Shown piece by piece: positions 42,454-52,154 of a DNA stretch of 64,000 nucleotides. The stretch is from Desulfitobacterium dehalogenans ATCC 51507 (GTDB taxonomy: Bacteria > Bacillota > Desulfitobacteriia > Desulfitobacteriales > Desulfitobacteriaceae), in contig NC_018017.1 in assembly GCF_000243155.2 (NCBI RefSeq), positions 3,596,001 to 3,660,000 on the forward strand, given 5' to 3'. The position numbers and the translations under genes were made by a program. The notes below the pieces were generated by a model that saw only the letters and a program-made list of their open reading frames with translations, was not told where the DNA came from and ran no database searches. Each line of letters starts with the position of its first letter. The first letter of the stretch is position 1.

Positions 42454-43182
42454 CTAATTCCATCCATTCTGTCCGGCAAGCCATTTTTCAGCAGCATAGT
42501 TGAGAGGCATCGTCCGTATATCCTCCCAGACCAGATCTTCGACACTTAATTCTCTCAGATCCACCTGTTTGAAATACGAGCCGCAGTCAGAACAGACGGC
42601 CACCTCAATCCCAGGATACTGTTCGGATTTAAGGTATGTCTGTTTTTTGGCCTCCATGCTGCCGCAGCATGCACAGCCGGAAGCATTAACAGGTCTCTGA
42701 TAACCACAGACGAGGCATTGCTGGTAGCGCTTCCCTACAGGCGGAGCCAAAAGGGTCATAAAATGTTTTTCTCCGCAGACCGGACAGGTTCCAAAGGGTT
42801 GATTCGCTTCTCCGGGGTTCGGAACTAAGTGTTGGCAGATCATCCGGGCAACACCTGCCAGGGCTAGTTGCAATCGGGCAGCAGCTGGATTAACCAGCGG
42901 CTCGCCATTCTTAAATTTATCCAGGAGGATGCGCAAGTCAGCTTTTTCCTGTGGTTCGTCTGCAACTCGATTGAGTCTTTGCCACAAATCGATGATGCTT
43001 TCTTCGGGCAAACTATCCAAAGTAAAAAACGGCGAGGCAGAGGCAAGCTGGAACTCAGCCACTGCTCCGGGAGCCTGCTCTCGCTGCCAAAGCTTTATTT
43101 CCGCCTGTAATTTCAGATAGTTGTCTTTTACTGCAGCCAAATGCTGTTCTTCCAATTCAGTATTCAGATTATTTGTCTGCAC
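42454..43182 (-). CDS. fdhE: Formate dehydrogenase accessory protein FdhE
   Basis: A 242-residue protein with the FdhE zinc/iron-binding Cys pairs CPVCGEKH, CLVCGYQ, CACCGS and CSDCGS in its C-terminal half. FdhE is needed for maturation of membrane formate dehydrogenases. The start is GTG with GGAGGAG upstream. It follows the fdn structural genes after 113 bp, with a hairpin between, so it may be expressed at a lower level than they are. Confidence 0.93.
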   Translation of the reverse strand: MQTNNLNTELEEQHLAAVKDNYLKLQAEIKLWQREQAPGAVAEFQLASASPFFTLDSLPEESIIDLWQRLNRVADEPQEKADLRILLDKFKNGEPLVNPAAARLQLALAGVARMICQHLVPNPGEANQPFGTCPVCGEKHFMTLLAPPVGKRYQQCLVCGYQRPVNASGCACCGSMEAKKQTYLKSEQYPGIEVAVCSDCGSYFKQVDLRELSVEDLVWEDIRTMPLNYAAEKWLAGQNGWN

Positions 43183-43201
43183 AATTTCTCCTCCTAAAGG
43201 A

Positions 43202-43253
43202 AGTCTGTTGCAAACCCTTAACCCAAAACCAGGAATCAGGTTTACAACAGACT
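43202..43253 (-). terminator. Hairpin between fdnI and fdhE
   Basis: AGTCTGTTGCAAACC (43202-43216) pairs with GGTTTACAACAGACT (43239-43253) with a small internal mismatch. There is no strong U-run, so it may be a partial terminator or RNA-processing site between fdnI and fdhE. Confidence 0.5.
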
Positions 43254-43295
43254 AGAATCATTAATTTCAATAATTGGAATTATAGTTTGACCGGT

Positions 43296-43979
43296 CTATT
43301 TTCCGGCTTTTTCTTGTTTTTGAATTTCCTCATACCAAGCGCCATGATGGGACTTAGCAAAACCTTTGGGTACATAACCCTTAAGCATACCCTGCAAAGC
43401 AACCCGTGATTCCGGGTGCAACAAGGCAAGATAGAGATGCCCAATTAAAGCAGTAGTCATAAAAATCATGGCCAGGTCATGAACAGGATAGGCTATACGC
43501 ACCAGAGAAATGGGGAAGAACTGGGGGAACCACATAATAAACCCGCTTATGGCAATAAAGATGGATCCGAAAATTGTAAATAGAGAATTGATTTTTTCAC
43601 CGCCATTATACTTTGCCTGGGGCGGGTAATTACCATGCCCGCCGAAGAATTCAGTTGCAAAAGCCTTTACGTGCATAACATCGGCCTTAGTCCAGGTAAA
43701 GACGGAACGAATCCATTGCCAGTGATGTTTCGTGTCACCGATAAAGAACTTCAGCCCTACAACGACCACAAAAATTACGGCAACGACGCGATGAATCATG
43801 CGTGCGTTTTCGATACCTCCAACAATTGCCATAACCGGCCGAAACGTCACAGACAGAACGGCTAAACCTGTAAAGAGAAGAATCAGGAAGGAAGACGCGT
43901 GAACCCAGTGACTGAATCGCTCCCCCCCGGTGAATCTCAGAACTTTTCCCTCAGGGACTTGTTTGGAGTTTTGTGCCAT
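43296..43979 (-). CDS. fdnI: Formate dehydrogenase cytochrome b subunit
   Basis: A 227-residue membrane cytochrome b of the FdnI/FdoI family. Four hydrophobic helices occur, with His residues in FSHWVHASS, MIHRVVAVIF and VHDLAMIFMTTALIGHLYLAL that can bind haem b. It passes electrons from formate to menaquinone. It abuts the iron-sulfur subunit gene (stop and start overlap at 43979-43981). Its short C-terminus ends in KKQEKAGK-like basic residues. Confidence 0.93.
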   Translation of the reverse strand: MAQNSKQVPEGKVLRFTGGERFSHWVHASSFLILLFTGLAVLSVTFRPVMAIVGGIENARMIHRVVAVIFVVVVGLKFFIGDTKHHWQWIRSVFTWTKADVMHVKAFATEFFGGHGNYPPQAKYNGGEKINSLFTIFGSIFIAISGFIMWFPQFFPISLVRIAYPVHDLAMIFMTTALIGHLYLALLHPESRVALQGMLKGYVPKGFAKSHHGAWYEEIQKQEKAGK

Positions 43980-44794
43980 TATAGTGCCCCTCCTTTCCCG
44001 TGGCGGTCATCATCTGCAAAATGTTCTTTGCTGTAATTGCCTTTAGCCACATTGACCAAAGTTCCAACAAGAACGGCTGCAGCTGCACCTCCGCAAGCAA
44101 TCGCACCCAATGGGCGGGCGATATCTTTCCAAAGGGTCAGGGTAAAGGGAACCGTAGGATTTACCGGCAAGCCATAGGACTCCGGACTATCCAGGAGAAT
44201 ATATTTGTAAAGCGTTCCTCCTACGATATCCTTGCCATAGATATTAGCCTTGGGATAATTCTGCTTTAACTCAGCCAAACGCTGTTCAGCCTTTTGCATC
44301 ATCTCGGCATCATCCCCAAAAGTAAGGGTTCCCGGCTGGCAAATGGCAACGCAGGCAGGCTCAAGGCCATTTTCTACACGTTCCCAACAACCGGTACATT
44401 TCGAAGCTTTTTGCGTCGCCTGGTCCACTCTGGGAATGTCGAAGGGGCAGTTGGTCACACAGTATCCACAGCCGATGCATTTGTCCTTGTCAATGACCGT
44501 AAATCCGGTCTCTGTTTTGGATATAGCTTCAGAAGAACATGCCTTCAAACAGGCTGCATCGGCACAATGGAAACATTGAGCTTTACGCATCATCCAAAGC
44601 ATTTTATTGTTTTCGTACTTTTCATCGAAGGCAATATAGGTGTAAGTGTTATAATCAAAATCTTTGGTTGACTGATAACTTTTAACCAGTGATGTTTTAA
44701 CAGCCGGCAGCTCATTCCATTCCTTGCAGGCCGCGGAACAGGCTTTACAGCCCGTACACTTAGAGGTGTCGACTAAAATCATTTTTTTACTCAT
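43979..44794 (-). CDS. fdnH: Formate dehydrogenase iron-sulfur subunit
   Basis: A 271-residue four-cluster ferredoxin subunit: CTGCKACSAAC, CFHCADAACLKAC, CIGCGYCVTNC and CTGCWERVENGLEPACVAIC. A C-terminal hydrophobic stretch (ACGGAAAAVLVGTLVN) is the single membrane helix seen in FdnH. It connects the molybdenum subunit to the cytochrome. It starts 4 bases after the fdnG stop, within a tightly coupled three-gene unit. Confidence 0.94.
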   Translation of the reverse strand: MSKKMILVDTSKCTGCKACSAACKEWNELPAVKTSLVKSYQSTKDFDYNTYTYIAFDEKYENNKMLWMMRKAQCFHCADAACLKACSSEAISKTETGFTVIDKDKCIGCGYCVTNCPFDIPRVDQATQKASKCTGCWERVENGLEPACVAICQPGTLTFGDDAEMMQKAEQRLAELKQNYPKANIYGKDIVGGTLYKYILLDSPESYGLPVNPTVPFTLTLWKDIARPLGAIACGGAAAAVLVGTLVNVAKGNYSKEHFADDDRHGKGGAL

Positions 44795-44798
44795 TTGT

Positions 44799-47700
44799 CT
44801 ACGCCCTCCTTATGTTGACCAGACAGCACTTATATTCCGGTGTGCCTGCAGTAGGATCGATGGCGCCAATGGTCAGGTTGTTGGCACTTGGTCCAGGACT
44901 AAGTGTCGCAAAACCCCAACTCCAAGGCATACCAATGGTTTCGGAATCCTGGCCGTTGATCTTTAAGGTCTGAATTCTGTCCGTTACCAGAGCAACAACT
45001 TGGACTTTACCCCGGGCAGAAGAAACTTCTACCATGTCCCCTTCTTTAACCCCAATCTTTTGGGCCAGATTTTTGCTGATCTCTGCGAAAGGTTGTGGCA
45101 TCAGCTCGTTGAGCATCGGAATATTTCTAGTGATCCCGCCGGCGCAGAAATGTTCAACTAAGGCGTAGGTTGTCAAAACATAGGGGTAATCCTCTTTGGT
45201 TCCATGGTTCGTGACACCGGGAAGGAAGTTCGGGATCGGCACTGTGGGATTAGAGCTTACCTCCGGATGAAGAACATTGACCGTCGGACTTTCCACCGGC
45301 TCATAGAACTCCGGCAACGGACCATCGTTACATTGACCGGCTGGTCTGACACCAATGTGCGGCAAACCATCCACAGAGGGTGTGGCAGGAATTCCACTGA
45401 AATATTTCGCAGTGAATAAGCGGCCTATTCCTTCTGGATTCATGCGAAAAACCTGTTTTCCTTCCGGGGTATCCGGCCCTTTGGTTTTGTCAGGTACATC
45501 AGGACCGTCATGGCCTTCCCAGGAATTCTTGGCGGAATCCCACCAAATCAGCTTGAGATTCTCATCAAGGGGTTGACCATTCATATCGCAGGAAGCACGG
45601 TTATAGAGGATTCGGATGTTACCCGGCCAGGAGAAACTCCAGTTGCGGTATAATCCGAGCCCGGAAGGATCGCTGTTATCACGACGGGCAGCAAGATTGC
45701 CGTTACCTGTAACACCTGCATAAATCCAGCAGCCTGATGAGACTGATCCGATGGGAGCTTTTAAATAATCAGCCAAAGTAGGCAGCACTTTACCGGTTGT
45801 TTCATCATAACCACTGATTTCCTGGAGAACTTTCAATGGATCCGCTTCATGACCATAGTCCCAACGAGCCTTGAGAATGGGTTCATCTTTAGGATCGGTA
45901 CTGCCGGCATAGAGCTCCTTGAGTTTGTGGTAGATATGGTCCAGTATATCCAAGTCGGGTTTAGCTTCGCCAGGAGGCTTCAGAGCCGCATCCTTCCACT
46001 GGATCCAGCGACCGGAGTTGGATAAAGTACCCCCTTTTTCATAAACAAAAGCTGCCGGAAGGAGTATGACTTCTGTATTGATTTTAGCAGGATCGACTAA
46101 AAGCTCACCTGTTGTCGGATCCTTTTCACGCCAGAATTGGGCGGTTTCAATCTCGTAAACATCCGCCACAACCAGCATATCCAGCTTAGCCAAACCCTCA
46201 CGGACGATTTGCCGGTTAGGGATGGATACCATGGAGTTCGAGCCAAAATTAAGCAGCATCTTAAACTGTCCGCCATTGATAGCCTCCCAAAGTTTCACCA
46301 TGCTGTAATTCTTGCCCGAGTTGTACTTAGGCAGATAATTAAAGCAATAATCATTTTCTTTGGTAGCATTTTCACCAAACCAAGCTTTGAGTTGAGAGAC
46401 AATATGCCTTTCAAAAGCCGATCCGTTGCGAACCAGATAACTGCGCAGATCTTTATCCGTATGAACTGGAGCCCCCAGATAACCCGGCAGGTTATTAAAG
46501 AGATTGGCCATATCGGTAGAGCCTTGAACATTGGGCTCACCACGCAAGGCTTGGATGCCGCTGCCCGCTTTACCTACGTTACCCAAAAGCAACTGGATGA
46601 TCGCGTAGCTGCGGATTCCCTGAACACCGGTGGTGTGTTGGGTCATGCCCAGTGCATAAAGAATACTACCCGGTCTGGTATTGCAGAAGGTATCAGCGAT
46701 TTCTTTAATTTTTTCAGCAGGTATACCGCTGATATCAGCTCCTACTTCCAGAGTATAACGAGAAAAATGCTCTTTAAGTTTGCCAAATACGCAATCAGGA
46801 TCATCCAGACTTTCGGCTATCACCGGTTTATTTTCAGCATTGAGCTCATAAGCCCAGCTATCAAAATTGTACTTTTTGGTCTCGGGATCAAATCCGGAAA
46901 ACAGTCCATCGGCAAATTTAAAGTCTTTGCTGATCTTGTACAGCGCATTGGTATGGTTGAGTACATAGTCTTCATCATAGAGTTTGTTCTCTAAAATATA
47001 ATTGATAATTGCATTTAAATAAGCAATATCTGCTCCGGGACGAACCTGGGCAAAAATATCTGCTTGTGAGGCGGTACGGGTAAACCGTGGATCCACCACG
47101 ATCACCTTGGCGCCGTTTTCTTTTGCCTTATTGATCCAACGCATGGCTATGGGATGGTTCTCTGCACAGTTGCTGCCCGCAATCAGGAAGCATTTCGTGT
47201 TTTGCATATCCGTCCATGAGTTGGTCATAGCTCCGCGGCCAAATGAAGGTGACAAACTTGCCACCGTGGGAGCGTGTCATATCCGAGCCTGGTGTTCGTT
47301 ATAGGGTGTTCCGATGAGCTCGGACAGCTTCTTGATCAGGTAAGACTCTTCATTATCCACTTCCGCTGAGCCTAAAACGGCAATGCCCTCGGCGCGATTT
47401 ACGGCATAAGTCGTACCGCCGATTTCTTCCGTAGCCATCCAGGTCGTGTCACGAACTTCTTTGATCTTTGAGGCAATCTTATTAATCGCGTCATCCCAGG
47501 AAATTTCCTGCCAATCGTTGGTTCCAGGAGCTCTGTATCTCGGCTTTGTGACCCGGTCCGTCGCGTTGGCGACATGACCCAGACTGGCACCTTTCGGGCA
47601 CAGGGTACCGGAGTTCACCGGATTATCTGGGTCTCCATCCAGATAAACGAGCTTCTCATCTTTAATATGAAGCAGCAAGCCGCATCCGCCGGAACAGAAA

Positions 47701-47849
47701 TGGCAGATGCTTGGAATTTTTGTAGTTCCTTCAATTCTAAGGCTGAATCCCTGGGCTTGGGCGATCTGTGGATCAAATCCAAGACCGGAAGCCAAAGCAA
47801 ATAGAGATGCCCCAGAAAGCTTAAGGAACCCACGACGAGTTACTTCCAT
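44799..47849 (-). CDS. fdnG: Selenocysteine-containing formate dehydrogenase, catalytic subunit
   Basis: A 1016-residue Tat-exported molybdenum/tungsten enzyme (signal TRRGFLKLSGASLFALASG) with a [4Fe-4S] motif CHFCSGGCG...CPKG. The frame crosses a UGA at 47279-47277 in the context EHQARI-U-HAPTVASLSPSFG, the conserved Sec site of FdnG (Sec191 here, Sec196 in E. coli FdnG, which has 1015 residues). A hairpin at the right distance follows the UGA, and tRNA-Sec, selA and selB lie downstream. It oxidises formate to CO2 outside the membrane. It is one gene, although it can be miscalled as two. Confidence 0.96.
47248..47265 (-). promoter_or_regulatory. Bacterial SECIS hairpin of fdnG
   Basis: On the minus strand GGTGGCAAGTTTGTCACC folds into a stem (GGTG/CACC plus inner pairs) with a small apical loop starting 11 bases after the UGA. 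This is the position and size of bacterial SECIS elements read by SelB. Confidence 0.7.
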
Positions 47850-48051
47850 TTACTCTCCCCCTCTTATTATTACAATTGTTCCGGCTTTTGCCGAAACAAA
47901 AAATTACGTAAGACCCTACTTTAGCTGTATATTAATTTCTCTCACTAAGGTAGAATCTTTATCGCTAAAAAAGAAAGCTTTATGTGAATTTTTAAACATC
48001 ACTCCTGTGAAAATTTAGATTTATTTTTAATAACGAAAAAATATATTTTCT

Positions 48052-48080
48052 ATTCTGCCATAGCATTTGTGAATTGTCAA
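48052..48080 (-). promoter_or_regulatory. Candidate promoter of the fdn operon
   Basis: On the minus strand: TTGACA (48080-48075), 17-bp spacer, CAGAAT (48057-48052), leaving a leader of about 195 bases before fdnG. A near-palindrome, TTGTCTAAAT/ATTTGACAA, overlaps the -35 and could be a Crp/Fnr-type operator. I see no further gene in 47850-48181. Confidence 0.6.
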
Positions 48081-48181
48081 ATAATTTAGACAATAAAGAA
48101 AGTGAGAACTTTCAGTAACTCTTCTGTTTCTTCCCCTTCTTGGGGCCTTTCCAGGTTAGATAAATAGGAATTAGGATATAG

Positions 48182-48218
48182 AAAAGACTTCGGAAAGTAT
48201 CTTTCTCCGAAGTCTTTT
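48182..48218 (-). terminator. Terminator after the DUF4342 gene
   Basis: AAAAGACTTCGGA (48182-48194) pairs with TCCGAAGTCTTTT (48206-48218). It lies just after the stop codon of the DUF4342 gene and ends the recO block. Confidence 0.85.
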
Positions 48219-48220
48219 TC

Positions 48221-48682
48221 TTATTGGAGGCCTGCTTCATTTTCATGAAAGTTCATGGAATAGGATGCATGATAATAGGGTTCAAACTCGTTATCATCCA
48301 TCATGGACTCCAGTTCCAGTTCATAATTTTGCACAGCCGCCATTGCCGCTCCCGCCAAGCCGAGTACCCGCAAAGTCGGCCGTTTCCATACCATATACCC
48401 TATGGCAATACCAAGAGGGGCGGAAATACTGAATACTGTACGGTCATTATGCTTAAGCTTAACCTGGGTTTGCCATAGCTTGTTGAATCGATTCTTTGTG
48501 CCATTCCACATCTTCCCTACCGTTCCATCTTCGAGGGCCTTCTCTCTTTCGCAATCCGCCAGAGCTTGAATCACATCCCCGTTGGACCTTAGCAAAGCGC
48601 GGCGCGCTTCTTCATAGCTTAGATTTAACCGATCACATAGAATGTCAACTTTCTCAAGTTCCGTCCACATCTCTTCGCTCAT
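48221..48682 (-). CDS. DUF4342 protein with a UBA-like N-terminus
   Basis: A 153-residue protein. Residues 1-50 resemble a UBA/TS-N helical bundle (CDRLNLSYEEARRALLRSNGDVIQALADCE). The middle resembles DUF4342 (SAPLGIAIGYMVWKRPTLRVLGLAGAAMAA, a probable short membrane segment). It ends with an acidic tail. It overlaps the end of recO by 29 bp, with AAAGGATG before its ATG. Function unknown. Confidence 0.8.
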   Translation of the reverse strand: MSEEMWTELEKVDILCDRLNLSYEEARRALLRSNGDVIQALADCEREKALEDGTVGKMWNGTKNRFNKLWQTQVKLKHNDRTVFSISAPLGIAIGYMVWKRPTLRVLGLAGAAMAAVQNYELELESMMDDNEFEPYYHASYSMNFHENEAGLQ

Positions 48683-49466
48683 CTAAATCATCCTTTCCGC
48701 TTGGGTTTTGTCCCACGTTGACCAAGCGGCTCCCCATACTCCAAGACCTCAATTGTTTATCTAAGGTTTGTTCGCAAAAATATTGTGAGGTATCAAGAAT
48801 TTCTTTTTTGCTCCATTGGTTCCAGCGCAGTCGGTTCAATTTTTCCAGCTCTCCTTGAAGAAGTTGACGCATTAGCCCAAGACTTCCCCCACTAACCCAT
48901 CTTCCGATGATGGAGGGACTTCCTTGAGTTTGGCATTGTCGACAAACCACTCCGCCAGCATCTGGGCTAAATAATAACCGCTCCCCTTGAACCCTTTGCC
49001 CACACTCGGCACATTCCATAAAGCGAGGGCGATAACCGAGATAATTCATTAGTTTTAAAGCATAGGCACACTGCACTAAAGACGGTTCACAGCTTTCCAC
49101 AAGGAATAAACTAGAAAAAGTGAGGGTGAAGAGTTCCGGATGGGGTTGCCCGGGAAGGGTTGCCAGATCAAGAAGCTCTGCCATTGCCGTAGCTGCCATA
49201 CTCATTTCTAAGTCCGTCCACAAATGAGGAAAGCTCTCCTTGGGGCTGGCCTGATTGACGGTATCCAGTGATTTTCCCTTATGTAGCAGGTATTCCGCAT
49301 AGGTAAACAACTGAGCCCCAGCTCTTTGGCGGCTTTTAGGTTTACGCACCCCTTTTGCAACAGCCTGGATTTTCCCGTATTCTCTTGAAAACAAAGTGAG
49401 TAGACGGTCCGATTCTCCATACTCCCGGCTTCGAATCACCAAAGCATCGGCGTGGTAAACTCCCAC
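48654..49466 (-). CDS. recO: DNA repair protein RecO
   Basis: A 270-residue RecO: N-terminal OB fold (YHADALVIRSREYGESDRLL), helical core, and a four-Cys zinc motif CAECGQ...CRQC (about residues 147-180). It loads RecA with RecR in recombinational repair. The start is GTG with GAGGTGA upstream. It is downstream of era, as in most Firmicutes, here with deoC in between. Confidence 0.94.
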   Translation of the reverse strand: MGVYHADALVIRSREYGESDRLLTLFSREYGKIQAVAKGVRKPKSRQRAGAQLFTYAEYLLHKGKSLDTVNQASPKESFPHLWTDLEMSMAATAMAELLDLATLPGQPHPELFTLTFSSLFLVESCEPSLVQCAYALKLMNYLGYRPRFMECAECGQRVQGERLLFSPDAGGVVCRQCQTQGSPSIIGRWVSGGSLGLMRQLLQGELEKLNRLRWNQWSKKEILDTSQYFCEQTLDKQLRSWSMGSRLVNVGQNPSGKDDLDERRDVDGT

Positions 49467-49533
49467 ATCTTCACCTCATAGTCTTTGTAAATATCCTGTT
49501 CTTATACAAAAGTGAAAGGAAGCCATTATCATA

Positions 49534-50181
49534 TCAGCCGCTGATTATTTGTACTCCGGAACTTGTCCCCAAGCGATCAGCTCCGGCCTCCACCATCTTT
49601 AAAGCAATATCACGGGAACGTATTCCGCCTGAAGCCTTCACTTTAACGGATTGACCCACCCAGGCTTTTAGATTGCGTACATCTTCCACGGTGGCTCCGC
49701 CACCGGCAAAGCCTGTGGAAGTTTTGATATAATCTGCCCCTGATGCTTTAACGATCTCAGCAGCTTTTTGTTTCTCATCTTCAGTAAGCAAAGAAGTCTC
49801 GATAATGATCTTTGTTATGACACCACAGGAATGGGCCCCTTCGACAGTCAGTGTTATATCCTTTTCCACGGCTTCCCAATTTCCGGATTTTGCCCAGCCT
49901 ATATTCATCACTATATCCACTTCCCGGGCACCATGAGCTTTGGCCGCGAAAATCTCTTGAACTTTAATCTCCGTCATGGTTGCTCCAAGAGGAAAGCCGA
50001 TAACTGTGGCCACTCCTACGCCGCTGCCGTGCAAAAGCTTGGCGGCAGTACAGATATAGGCCGGATTAATGCATACTGTCGCAAATTTGTGCTGCTTGGC
50101 TTCATGGCATAGGTTTACGATGTCTTTTTCAGTAGCCTCCGGTTTGAGAAGTGTATGATCAATCATACCTGCTAAGTTCAT
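49534..50181 (-). CDS. deoC: Deoxyribose-phosphate aldolase
   Basis: From the ATG at 50181 (AAGGATGAGG upstream) the protein is 215 residues. The Schiff-base Lys is in DYIKTSTGF, the second catalytic Lys is in VKVKASGGIR, and the N-terminus is IDHTLLKPEATEKDI. It cleaves deoxyribose-5-phosphate in deoxynucleoside catabolism. It sits between era and recO, near cdd, which also acts on pyrimidine nucleosides. Confidence 0.95.
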   Translation of the reverse strand: MNLAGMIDHTLLKPEATEKDIVNLCHEAKQHKFATVCINPAYICTAAKLLHGSGVGVATVIGFPLGATMTEIKVQEIFAAKAHGAREVDIVMNIGWAKSGNWEAVEKDITLTVEGAHSCGVITKIIIETSLLTEDEKQKAAEIVKASGADYIKTSTGFAGGGATVEDVRNLKAWVGQSVKVKASGGIRSRDIALKMVEAGADRLGTSSGVQIISG

Positions 50182-50235
50182 TGTCCTCATCCTTTCCAAT
50201 TGTCTCCCAAAACACATATCATTATCAGCCTCGTT

Positions 50236-51147
50236 CTAACTCCGATCCGAATATCCGAATTCGCGAAGGCTTCTTCCCCGATTACGCCAATCTTTCTCAA
50301 CCTTGACAAAGAGTTCCAGAAAAACCTTACTGCCCAGCAAAGTCTCAATATCTTGGCGAGCTAATCGCCCGATTTCTTTGAGGAGGCTTCCCCCTTGACC
50401 GATGATAATTCCTTTTTGGGAGTCCCGCTCTACCACGATAAGGGCACGGACCTTGATTAAGGTTTTCTTTTCTTCCACACTCTCCACCACTACAGCAATG
50501 GAATGAGGAACTTCGTCTCGTGTAAGCTGAAGCACCTTTTCCCTCACAAGCTCCGCCATGATAAAGCGTTCCGGTTGGTCGGTGACTTCATCTTCGGGGT
50601 AATACATAGGCCCTTGAGGCATTTCTTTGAAAATTACCTTCAATAATTCGTCCTTATTCTCCCCTGTTTTAGCCGAAATAGGAATAATCGCCAGAAAATC
50701 TTTTAGGGCAGAATAGTCTTTAATAAGCTTTAATAATTTATCTTTTTCAATCAGATCAATTTTATTCAACAACAGAATGCAGGGCGTTTTTACTTGCTTG
50801 AGATTTTCTAATATATATTCCTCACCGGCACCGAAATCAGCAGTCGTATCCACCATGTACAAGATAAGATCCACTTCCCGAAGAGATTCCAGAGCCGAAT
50901 CCACCATAAACTCTCCTAATTTGTGCTTAGGCTTGTGGATTCCGGGTGTATCCAGAAAAACGATCTGTCCTCTTTCTTCCGTCAGGATACAGTGAATCTT
51001 GTTCCGAGTAGTTTGAGGCTTATCGGACATGATTAAGATCTTCTGTCCTAAAAGTTGGTTAAGTAATGTAGATTTTCCAGCGTTAGGACGGCCAACCACT
51101 GTGACAAATCCCGAGCGAAAATCTTTATTGGGTTCAGCACCGTGCAA
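50236..51147 (-). CDS. era: GTPase Era
   Basis: A 303-residue Era: G1 GRPNAGKST, G3 DTPG, G4 NKID, and a C-terminal KH domain with GIIIGQGGSLLKEIG for 16S rRNA binding. It is needed for 30S ribosome maturation. The start appears to be TTG; the ribosome site is weak. It lies in the conserved ybeY-dgkA-cdd-era-recO block. Confidence 0.95.
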   Translation of the reverse strand: MHGAEPNKDFRSGFVTVVGRPNAGKSTLLNQLLGQKILIMSDKPQTTRNKIHCILTEERGQIVFLDTPGIHKPKHKLGEFMVDSALESLREVDLILYMVDTTADFGAGEEYILENLKQVKTPCILLLNKIDLIEKDKLLKLIKDYSALKDFLAIIPISAKTGENKDELLKVIFKEMPQGPMYYPEDEVTDQPERFIMAELVREKVLQLTRDEVPHSIAVVVESVEEKKTLIKVRALIVVERDSQKGIIIGQGGSLLKEIGRLARQDIETLLGSKVFLELFVKVEKDWRNRGRSLREFGYSDRS

Positions 51148-51238
51148 ATTTGCTCACTTCCTCAATGTTCACTATTCGATAGCCTTAATAGGCTTATAAC
51201 TAACTTGGCAAAGGTATTAGAAAAGGCCAAGCAAACGC

Positions 51239-51658
51239 TTAACCTAAAAATTCGGGGCCAAAGGAATCGGGAAGTAAAGTGTTCAAGCGAGTCATCTTAG
51301 TTTGTCCTTTTCCATTGACTAAAATAACCAAACAATCTTGAGAAAACTCCCGTAATACCTGACGGCAGGCACCGCAGGGGGAAGGAAATACGTCCGTCGG
51401 CACCGCAACTGCCACTGCCCTCAAGCGGCGCTCCCCATGATAGGCAGCATGGAAAACAGAATTGCGCTCAGCGCAGATGGTCAAGCCATAGCTGGCATTC
51501 TCCACATTACATCCGGCTATGATACGCCCGGATTCCCACAGGGTAGCAGCTCCTACGGGATAGTGGGAATAAGGAACATAGGCGTTTTTATAGGCTTCTT
51601 GGGCCCGGCGAATTAGCTCTTCGATGAGCTCTGGAGGAATTTGTTGTAGTAAGTCCAT
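51239..51658 (-). CDS. cdd: Cytidine deaminase
   Basis: From the ATG at 51658 (AAAGGAGA upstream) the protein is 139 residues, the usual size. The zinc site is CAERNS with PCGACRQVL, and the substrate loop is CNVENASYG. It deaminates cytidine and deoxycytidine. A longer in-frame reading would enter the repeat-rich spacer upstream and is not supported. Confidence 0.95.
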   Translation of the reverse strand: MDLLQQIPPELIEELIRRAQEAYKNAYVPYSHYPVGAATLWESGRIIAGCNVENASYGLTICAERNSVFHAAYHGERRLRAVAVAVPTDVFPSPCGACRQVLREFSQDCLVILVNGKGQTKMTRLNTLLPDSFGPEFLG

Positions 51659-51704
51659 AGGGTCTCCTTTCGTTTGCTTGGATCTTGGATCTTGTCCGGG
51701 TCGC

Positions 51705-51882
51705 GTAGCTTTACGCACAACGGTCACTCTGTAGCTCCGGGGCTGGTTCACTCGCTTTCTTAACAGCTCCCGCCAAACCCCGCTGCTTTCTGCATGTTAA
51801 CCATGGCTCCGCTACGTTAAGAAAGCCTCGTTCACCTAGCCGCCCCTCCACTAAAGCCGTTCCCTTTTGTGCGTAAAGCTAC
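51705..51882. repeat. Large inverted-repeat element 1 (cloverleaf-like) upstream of cdd
   Basis: The 178-bp element is bounded by a perfect 16-bp inverted repeat (GTAGCTTTACGCACAA at 51705-51720 with its complement at 51867-51882). Inside, CTTTCTTAAC (51755-51764) pairs with GTTAAGAAAG (51816-51825). It holds no credible gene. It shares the end motif GCTTTAC with element 2 and lies in the spacer between two genes that are usually adjacent. It may be a mobile miniature element or a structured RNA; the strand is unknown. Confidence 0.7.
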
Positions 51883-51898
51883 TGCTTACAGGACTCTT

Positions 51899-51972
51899 TT
51901 CAGCCCAGCTCTTGGGGCCTTTTCAGCTCAACTTTCAGGGCTCCTTCAGCCCTGCTCTTGGGGCTCTTTAAG
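51899..51972. repeat. Direct repeat of about 28 bp between the two cloverleaf elements
   Basis: TTCAGCCCAGCTCTTGGGGC (51899-51918) recurs as TTCAGCCCTGCTCTTGGGGC (51945-51964), with similar following bases, at a 46-bp offset. The flanks are also rich in CAG/CTT words. No gene explains it. Confidence 0.65.
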
Positions 51973-52154
51973 TTTTTTCTTAAGGTTCCAGGCCCTTAAG
52001 GAATTCCTGATGTAAACTTCAGCGCCTTTCCTGGAGTAGCTGACCATGCCGCTCAAGCGGCGTCGGCAAAGGCGGAAAAAGCGGCTCGGATAAGACGCTT
52101 GCCCCACAACAGCTCCCACAACGCCCCACTTGCTCAGACCCGAAAAGCAGCCCA

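Noticed and set aside
46137-46994. Long antisense open frame inside fdnG (285 codons)
   Set aside because: It is a shadow frame of a highly conserved gene, with no ribosome site or recognisable domain.
44799-47849. fdnG read as two separate genes or a nonsense-mutated pseudogene
   Set aside because: The UGA sits exactly at the conserved Sec position (ARI-U-HAPTVASL), the frame continues without shift, a SECIS-like hairpin follows, and selA, selB and selC are adjacent.
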